DNA of 64,000 nt from Hymenolepis diminuta (Eukaryota; Platyhelminthes; Cestoda; Cyclophyllidea; Hymenolepididae): the NCBI GenBank assembly GCA_900708905.1, contig CAADRB010000001.1, positions 1,385,753-1,449,752 of the forward strand. The letters run 5' to 3'. The notes under the pieces were generated by a model, which was not told the DNA's origin, did not search any database, and saw nothing but the letters and a program-made list of their open reading frames with translations. This document shows positions 61,401 to 64,000 of the stretch, piece after piece. Each line of letters begins with the position of its first letter. The stretch's first letter is position 1. The translations under genes and the position numbers were made by a program.

Positions 61401-62178
61401 TTCCTTTGCTGTTTCTATGCACCAATCCTTTGACACAATATGCAATTTAATAAAAGTTCTGTACTTCTAATGAGGCGAATGATGCCATTATCGAATCTTT
61501 GAAACTTGATCAATTAGGGTACACGCTTTCCTCTCCCCTTCATATTCGAAGGACTATGAACTTCGAGATGCAGCAAATACAAAAAATGAGAACATTTGCT
61601 CTTAAAGGTAACCTCTTACTGAATGTCTTCGAAGTCTTATGAAACAAAGCTGTTAAGGATATAGACCCTAAGTACGATGGAGCTGTGTAAAATTACCGAT
61701 TTCATGACTGACATATTTCAATTTGTCTTTCTCCTTCCATCGGTGAATAATGTATTAAAAGCTACATACCGCAAGTCCAAATATAATTAATTTATTAAAA
61801 TACGACAAGTATAAATTTTCTATTTAATTTGGAAAATAATTTAATCAATGAAGACAAGGCGATGGGTTTGAAATTTCATCACACTAAAAACAATTTTCAA
61901 ATAAATAAAGACTTACTTAGATAACCTTCGTCCCCACTGCCAAACAATGTTTTCACTATTTTCACTGTTTTCACATAGATTTCCTGGTCTGAGCTTTTCC
62001 AGCAGTGAGCGATAGTACTCCACCGTTTCTGGCAAAGTAGAATTGAGATCAAGCGACTTTTCAGGCGGAAAAAGTTCGGTCATTTGACGAAGTAGCTCCA
62101 TCACCGACTTATGCCACACTTCTCGTGCAAGCTTTGCGTAGCGTCGACGATTGTCTGCATCATTCAGACACACCAGAC
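18987..62178 (-). CDS. NMDA-type ionotropic glutamate receptor, GluN2-like subunit (5' end beyond window; 12 exons)
   Basis: This encodes a subunit of a glutamate-gated cation channel in the plasma membrane of excitable cells. The exons, in transcript order, are 62178-61917, 55999-55870, 52681-52514, 48016-47744, 45363-45180, 44010-43885, 31856-31636, 31007-30847, 26269-26088, 22721-22486, 21368-21172 and 19404-18987. All eleven junction phases agree and give 851 residues. Order: end of the amino-terminal domain (1-150), S1 (about 160-335), M1 (346-367), pore loop and M3 (390-439), S2 (455-590), M4 (599-621), tail (632-851). [14 protein letters not shown] in M3 and IDAFIYDA in S2 assign it to the NMDA class. 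Tyr-Asp in the latter (GluN1 has Trp-Asp) favours a glutamate-binding GluN2-like subunit. The start codon and signal peptide lie beyond base 64,000. Confidence 0.95.
19405..21171 (-). other. GluN2-like intron between exons 11 and 12
   Basis: 1.8 kb. Open frames at 20791-20991 and 20963-21166 adjoin the donor of exon 11 but are not needed: exon 11 ends with two codon bases and exon 12 starts with the one that completes it. They could be read only if the donor at 21171 were skipped. Confidence 0.7.
21172..21368 (-). CDS. GluN2-like exon 11 in window (cytoplasmic tail)
   Basis: The acceptor is attctttttag before 21368 and the donor GTAAGA after 21172. It holds 65 codons and two bases. It continues directly from the M4 exon in phase 0. 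The protein is hydrophilic with a probable short helix [20 protein letters not shown], possibly a coiled coil or calmodulin-type binding helix (inference). No homology is recognised beyond its position after M4. Confidence 0.85.
21369..22485 (-). other. GluN2-like intron between exons 10 and 11
   Basis: 1.1 kb of AT-rich sequence with strong splice sites. Nothing else is recognised. Confidence 0.75.
22486..22721 (-). CDS. GluN2-like exon 10 in window (end of S2, M4)
   Basis: The acceptor is caaattcag before 22721 and the donor GTAAGT after 22486. It holds two bases completing Gly569 and 78 codons. [14 protein letters not shown] has the conserved W-L-x-G-x-C with the S2 disulfide Cys583. M4 is about residues 599-621 ([20 protein letters not shown]), followed by [15 protein letters not shown], matching E-H-x-x-Y-x-x-x-R of GluN2. 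Another AG lies 13 bases downstream (exon start 22708) but breaks the frame, so the upstream acceptor is chosen. Confidence 0.96.
23911..24060 (+). repeat. Degenerate tRNA-derived SINE-like copy
   Basis: The head has an A-box-like element (GTGGTGCAGAGGTTACCGTG, 23917-23936), then ACGTCTGTTAATTCGAGCG and a weak B-box position near 23957-23968. It aligns with the inverted copy near 24.7k through GCAG-GGTTA-CGT-CA-GTCTGT-AA-TCG-G. The boundaries are approximate. Confidence 0.5.
24640..24810 (-). repeat. tRNA-derived SINE-like copy (best preserved)
   Basis: Read on the - strand, an A-box-like GCAGTGGTTAACGTCC (24800-24785) is followed about 25 bases later by a B-box-like GGGTTCGATAT (24761-24751). 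The order and spacing match those in tRNA-type polymerase III promoters. The non-tRNA body contains AGTGAGCGGAATAGCCA (24738-24722), shared 14 of 17 with the copy at 58.2k. A 63-codon open frame on this strand is a by-product of the repeat. It is not a usable tRNA gene: no complete cloverleaf acceptor stem was found. Confidence 0.6.
26088..26269 (-). CDS. GluN2-like exon 9 in window (S2, second part)
   Basis: The acceptor is atcttccag before 26269 and the donor GTAAGT after 26088. It holds one base, 60 codons and one base. [15 protein letters not shown] contains Asp516, equivalent to GluN2A Asp731, which binds the ligand amino group, and Tyr515, typical of GluN2 rather than GluN1. [19 protein letters not shown] matches the S2 strand with the conserved Cys that pairs with the Cys before M4. 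Confidence 0.97.
26270..30846 (-). other. GluN2-like intron between exons 8 and 9
   Basis: 4.6 kb. It contains a TA dinucleotide run at 28122-28147. Otherwise AT-rich with no recognised gene. Confidence 0.65.
28122..28147. repeat. TA dinucleotide microsatellite
   Basis: An almost pure AT/TA run interrupted by one C, inside an intron. Likely polymorphic in length. Confidence 0.85.
30847..31007 (-). CDS. GluN2-like exon 8 in window (S2, first part)
   Basis: The acceptor is atctttttag before 31007 and the donor GTAAAT after 30847. It holds 53 codons and two bases (GA) that complete Glu508. [17 protein letters not shown] matches the S2 motif F-R-F-G-T-V-P-N-G-S-T-E-x-N-I. Thr475 aligns with the glutamate-binding Thr690 of GluN2A, while the preceding Ser689 is Ala474. 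[12 protein letters not shown] and VVEGLKSLK continue the conserved helices. Confidence 0.97.
31008..31635 (-). other. GluN2-like intron between exons 7 and 8
   Basis: A 628-base intron with a weak GTGCGT donor and a TTTTTAG acceptor. Nothing else is recognised. Confidence 0.75.
31636..31856 (-). CDS. GluN2-like exon 7 in window (pore loop M2 and M3 gate)
   Basis: The acceptor is ttctttcag before 31856 and the donor GTGCGT after 31636. It holds two bases and 73 codons. The re-entrant loop is [18 protein letters not shown], then M3 with [14 protein letters not shown] at residues 426-439, the invariant gating motif. The Q/R/N selectivity position is Gly399 (codon at 31801-31803), followed by Ala400, where vertebrate GluN2 has two Asn. 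It ends [14 protein letters not shown], the M3-S2 linker. Confidence 0.97.
33480..33760 (+). repeat. Dispersed repeat family 2, copy 1
   Basis: The core at 33590-33631 (CAACAACAAGTTTTAGGGCA...GCTGTGAGGCC) aligns over its whole 42-base length with 46950-46992 and with the reverse complement of 41605-41646. All three are followed by a 'T-T-x-A ... CGATGA'-like segment and purine-rich sequence. The flank before the core (GCTAAGACTGTAGCTAAC, 33560-33577) also matches the 46.9k copy. No open frame, terminal repeat or polymerase III box is recognised. Ends are approximate. Confidence 0.6.
35830..35853. repeat. Imperfect palindrome
   Basis: CATG-C-AGAC, a 5-base centre, AGTCT-A-CATG: nested short arms in AT-rich intron sequence. 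The flanks (35880-35940) repeat AATGACA-type words loosely. Function unknown. Confidence 0.35.
37930..38130. repeat. Dispersed repeat family 3, copy 1
   Basis: It shares GGTCTC..GGA, the exact 11-mer AGCAATTCCAG (37958-37968), GTCTCT-AGTCG-CCA and then GACAGCTTGA with the copy at 40.9k, in the same order and at nearly the same spacing. A short open frame on the opposite strand is incidental. Confidence 0.55.
40910..41060. repeat. Dispersed repeat family 3, copy 2
   Basis: AGCAATTCCAG at 40928-40938, then GGTCTCTTAGTCGCCACC and GACGGCTTGA, match the 37.9k copy in order. It is more GC-rich than its surroundings. Confidence 0.55.
41400..41720 (-). repeat. Dispersed repeat family 2, inverted copy
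   Basis: The reverse complement of 41605-41646 begins CAACAACAGTTATGAAGCAG and ends TTGAGTAGACC, matching the two direct copies. The rest of the block is markedly GC-richer than the intron and contains two open + frames (41395-41637 and 41528-41794) with no recognisable protein, so these are treated as part of the repeat. Confidence 0.6.
43885..44010 (-). CDS. GluN2-like exon 6 in window (M1)
   Basis: The acceptor is acatttttag before 44010 and the donor GTAACA after 43885. It begins with two bases completing Glu339, giving [16 protein letters not shown] across the junction, the conserved pre-M1 FLEPY/F. M1 is roughly residues 346-367 ([18 protein letters not shown]). It ends [16 protein letters not shown], matching the E-x-x-S-P-x-G after M1 in NMDA subunits. 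It is separated from the pore-loop exon by a 12 kb intron. Confidence 0.96.
44011..45179 (-). other. GluN2-like intron between exons 5 and 6
   Basis: 1.2 kb, AT-rich, with strong splice sites. The open frame across exon 6 extends into it (to about 44092) but is intronic. Confidence 0.75.
45180..45363 (-). CDS. GluN2-like exon 5 in window (S1, second half; ligand site)
   Basis: The acceptor is tcacatttag before 45363 and the donor GTAAGG after 45180. It holds 61 codons and one base. [18 protein letters not shown] and [17 protein letters not shown] are unmistakable S1 sequence. The agonist-contact stretch is S299-L-K301-I ... R306. The Arg that binds the glutamate alpha-carboxylate is kept, as is the Ser equivalent to GluN2A Ser511. 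The Thr equivalent to GluN2A Thr513 is Lys. The exon ends SPTAFL, just before M1. Confidence 0.96.
45681..45715. repeat. Inverted repeat with one-base bulge
   Basis: CCTAGGTGGC (45681-45690) pairs with GCCACCTTAGG (45705-45715) with a single unpaired T and a 14-base loop. A strong potential hairpin in an intron; function unknown. Confidence 0.55.
46830..47120 (+). repeat. Dispersed repeat family 2, copy 2
   Basis: The core 46950-46992 aligns with 33590-33631 and with the inverted 41605-41646 block. The flank AGTGAAGACTATAATTAGCA (46918-46937) matches AAGACTGTAGCTAAC-type sequence before copy 1. It is followed by a purine-rich GAGGAGAGAGGAGATGAG stretch, again shared in character with copy 1. 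A 68-codon open frame on - is incidental. Confidence 0.6.
47744..48016 (-). CDS. GluN2-like exon 4 in window (S1, first half)
   Basis: The acceptor is attccttgcag before 48016 and the donor GTAAGT after 47744. It encodes 91 codons, phase 0 at both ends. The S1 cysteines typical of GluN2 are present: C191 and C198 (C-x6-C with SIPC), and the CC pair at 243-244 in [26 protein letters not shown] then matches the GluN2 'F-x-x-x-L-Y-x-V'. A charged insert with KPKKK and TEKPPTIPR (about 205-235) lies between them. The usual D-G-x-W-G after YEV is ADRLWGG here. Confidence 0.95.
48017..52513 (-). other. GluN2-like intron between exons 3 and 4
   Basis: 4.5 kb of AT-rich sequence. A faint tRNA-head-like piece may lie near 48270-48340. 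Otherwise nothing is recognised. Confidence 0.6.
52514..52681 (-). CDS. GluN2-like exon 3 in window (linker to S1)
   Basis: The acceptor is acttttag before 52681 and the donor GTACGT after 52514. It encodes 56 codons, phase 0 at both ends. It opens VGTWS, completing the amino-terminal domain, then [13 protein letters not shown], the WPGG...PKG hallmark found just before S1 in NMDA receptors. It ends in [16 protein letters not shown], matching the 'L-x-V-x-T-x-x-E-x-P-F-V' first strand of the ligand-binding domain. Confidence 0.94.
52682..55869 (-). other. GluN2-like intron between exons 2 and 3
   Basis: 3.2 kb, AT-rich. A 110-codon + open frame (53870-54202) has no recognisable protein features. 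No repeats are recognised. Confidence 0.6.
55870..55999 (-). CDS. GluN2-like exon 2 in window (end of amino-terminal domain)
   Basis: The acceptor is gctttttag before 55999 and the donor GTGAGT after 55870. It holds one base and 43 codons. [18 protein letters not shown] then KLIIFNSRT and MKWHR match the last strands of glutamate receptor amino-terminal domains, where a motif of type 'L-x-F-x-x-D-G ... Y/L-x-I-x-N' leads to 'W-x-x-V-G-x-W'. NVS is a possible glycosylation site. Confidence 0.85.
57402..57427. repeat. Perfect inverted repeat, 12-bp arms, 2-base spacer
   Basis: GTACTCTGTGGT and ACCACAGAGTAC are exact reverse complements separated by AC. AGTACTTG occurs on both sides, and a third partial ACTCTGTGGT follows at 57435-57444. 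It looks like a replication-slippage palindrome or a small element end; it is not a known protein-binding site to me. Confidence 0.75.
58100..58290 (+). repeat. tRNA-derived SINE-like copy
   Basis: An A-box-like GGCGGAATGGGTAAAACGC (58133-58151) is followed by a small anticodon-arm-like CTTC...GAAG and a B-box-like AGTTTGAGGCCC (58176-58187). The body AGTGAGTGGCATGGCCA (58202-58218) matches the inverted 24.7k copy at 14 of 17 bases. The 96-codon open frame covering it is incidental. Confidence 0.55.
59628..59659. repeat. Perfect inverted repeat, 11-bp arms
   Basis: AGTGTAGCACT (59628-59638) and AGTGCTACACT (59649-59659) are exact reverse complements around a 10-base loop. Hairpin-forming in either strand, in an intron; function unknown. 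Confidence 0.7.
61917..62178 (-). CDS. GluN2-like exon 1 in window (amino-terminal domain)
   Basis: The acceptor is gttctgtgcag before 62178; the donor reads AA then GTAAGT after 61917. It holds two bases, 86 codons and two bases. The sequence [18 protein letters not shown] followed by [12 protein letters not shown] looks helical. Two possible N-glycosylation sites (NST, NSE-type region) follow, and it ends [11 protein letters not shown] assign it to the amino-terminal (LIVBP-like) domain mainly because it splices in phase to the next exon, which does resemble the end of that domain. At least one further exon upstream is required; I found no candidate in 62179-64000. Confidence 0.75.
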
Positions 62179-64000
62179 CTGCACAGAACATACGGAAAAA
62201 GCATCACGTCGACAGTTTATTGATTGCGGATATCAAATAACTGTCTCGCTTCCAGGTGTCATCATGATACAACTGCTAACGTAATCTGCAGTTCATAATA
62301 TTGCAATAGGTTGTTTTAATGTTGTTTGTTAATGTTAATCAATGGCCAAGATATTCACCACTTCTAAGGCATTCCTTTTCCAACATCTGCCAAAATTTTT
62401 GAGAAAATTATTATGAACAACGGCGCAGTGGCTAACATGGCCATCTGTTCATTCAGATGCTACGAAATCGATGCTTAGCGAGACGCATCTGTTGACGTTG
62501 CCGAACAGTTGTCAATTCTAGTAAACAAGAATTGTAGTAGAATCTAAGTTTCTAATCGGAGCGTCCCAGGAGACTATGCTTCAGGCCAGAATAATCATCA
62601 CTTTCCATAATAAGCTTGTCCGTTTTTTTAAAAGTGACCTCATTACTGTTTACGGCGAATTAATGATGGCCTTTCATAGATTTCTACCCTCATAAAGCAT
62701 CTGAACAAACCAGACGGCAAAATATTCCTTTATGTAGTGAAGGGAAGAAGGTGGAGCAGAGATAGACGCATAAAATGAGGACAGAGTCTCAAGTGTCTTA
62801 CTCTATTTTAGTCCCAAATAAATAGGTTAATTTGGTATATTTTAATTTTAAAAACTTGAAATAATTTGATGTGGATTTTGAATTTCTGGGAGGGTTCGTG
62901 TTCTGTATATCTAGAACCTATTGTCCGGATTGTTCAATTGAGTGTGATAGGAAACTAACCAACAAAATCAAAAGTCGTCGAGTTTACACTTTGCCTCTGG
63001 GCGAACGATTTCCACAGGCTGTTTCGAAGTTGCACATTGTTTGTGAGAACTTCACATTTATTCGAGACAAAACTCGTATCAGTCCGACGGTGTTTTGATC
63101 CCCAGAATCAATAATCCGAAAACGCCTTTTATTCATTAATATAGTCTTTGTTGAATTAATAATGTGTAAATGGCTCCTTGATCATAGAATTACTAGCATT
63201 ACAATAGCATAAAAGAATCTTTCTTTACATGCGCCCTGTATGTGCCTTTTAAGGTAATTAGATGCCAGACTCTCCTTTAGGAAGAAATCATCCAAGGCTG
63301 TGAGTGCATATTGTTAGTTTGAACGGAAATTTCAAGAGTTTATAAAATATTTTCTATATTTTACGCACACTCCTTAATTTTAATTTAAGTTAAGCAAAAT
63401 GGAACTTGATTTTCAGACTGAAAATCATGATCTTATAATTACACATAGAATGACACTGAAAGTTAATACATTAAAATATTTTTTCTAAATCTGATTTCGG
63501 AACGATATTGATTGACACTTTCCTATTTTGGAAAAATTTGGCTTGGCAATTTGTTTCACAATTGAAAAACATACTATATTCAGAATTAATATTTTATATG
63601 CATAAATAAGTAATTATCGATCGATTTTCTTAGTTATTGCGGGTAAATACTGGGACTTACTACAAAAGGAAGTTATATACCTCTACTTTAGTTTCTGGTA
63701 GACCAGCGAGCTCCGTTTAAAAGGGAACATACTAAGCTAGTGCAATAACTTCCCATGAAGTCATCATTAAAATGGATTACTTTCGCGTCTTGACTAAGAG
63801 GAAACCACGATGGGATGTGAAGATATCTTGTTTAGCCATTAAATCTGTTGTGTTCCATAACTATAACTATCTACGTCAAATTGAGATGTCCATAACATTA
63901 CGCTTTTAACCGTATAACTCAAAATACTTAAATCCTAGGACATAATCAATTAAATGTCAGACCCATTTAGTAAAAGTTAGAAGATGTCTTAATGGGCCTA
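62179..64000 (-). other. Intron upstream of first visible GluN2-like exon
   Basis: 1.8 kb, AT-rich. It contains a degenerate tRNA-like head at about 62422-62500. An exon ending in phase 1 must lie upstream, but none is recognisable here, so it probably lies beyond the window. Confidence 0.55.
62422..62500 (+). repeat. tRNA-like SINE fragment
   Basis: GGCGCAGTGGCTAACATGGC (62422-62441) corresponds to the A-box segment of the other copies. CATCTG-TTCATT-CAGATG forms an anticodon-arm-like hairpin, and CGAAATCGATGC (62463-62474) is at the B-box position but mutated. Fragmentary. Confidence 0.5.

Larger units (their letters stand above)
56000..61916 (-). other. GluN2-like intron between exons 1 and 2 in window
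   Basis: 5.9 kb. It contains a perfect 12-bp-arm palindrome (57402-57427), a SINE-like copy (about 58100-58290) and an 11-bp-arm inverted repeat (59628-59659). No exon is recognised. Confidence 0.65.

Noticed and set aside
62871..63098. A + open frame with several Cys residues (TYCPDCSIEC)
   Set aside because: The spacing does not match a nuclear receptor or other zinc finger; it is opposite to the receptor gene and has no supporting splice sites.
1..64000. Bacterial features, CRISPR arrays, viral or retrotransposon polyprotein
   Set aside because: No regularly spaced repeats, no operons and no reverse transcriptase, integrase or capsid motifs were seen in the open frames.

Overview
This window is eukaryotic. 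It is AT-rich, with isolated coding blocks separated by kilobase-scale introns with GT/AG ends, no operons and no ribosome binding sites. Exons were identified by protein-family resemblance and joined by matching splice sites and codon phase. The two gene families (an E75/E78/HR3-type nuclear receptor and an NMDA-type glutamate receptor subunit) indicate an animal. The AT-rich introns and the divergent, protostome-like glutamate receptor suggest an invertebrate. A flatworm, perhaps a tapeworm, is my best guess, but it is an inference.

Left part, + strand (1-17,676): the 3' part of a nuclear receptor gene. Six exons (1288-1550, 6149-6574, 10212-10418, 11071-11247, 14837-15053, 17432-17676) join in one frame to give 510 residues ending in a stop codon. 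They encode a long hinge of about 229 residues, then a complete-looking ligand-binding domain with the FAKRIPGF signature and a C-terminal AF-2-like helix. The DNA-binding domain and start codon lie before base 1. A 17-base assembly gap (8681-8697) falls in intron 2.

Middle (17,677-18,986): a 1.3 kb intergenic stretch between the two genes, which converge. It holds candidate polyadenylation signals for both.

Right part, - strand (62,178 down to 18,987): at least 43 kb of an NMDA receptor GluN2-like subunit. Twelve exons with fully consistent phases give 851 residues: the end of the amino-terminal domain, S1, M1, the pore loop, M3 (SYTANLAAF), S2, M4 and a 219-residue cytoplasmic tail ending ESVI, a class I PDZ-ligand pattern. 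The 5' exons lie beyond base 64,000. The pore loop has Gly-Ala where vertebrate GluN2 has Asn-Asn, and the glutamate site differs at two positions, one being Lys where vertebrates have Thr.

The introns contain dispersed repeats: a degenerate tRNA-derived SINE-like family (near 23.9k, 24.7k, 58.2k and 62.4k), a second family in three alignable copies (33.6k, 46.9k, and 41.6k inverted), a third in two copies (37.9k and 40.9k), and several strong inverted repeats. The two genes have no evident shared pathway. One is a transcription factor, the other a ligand-gated cation channel subunit, and their adjacency looks incidental.
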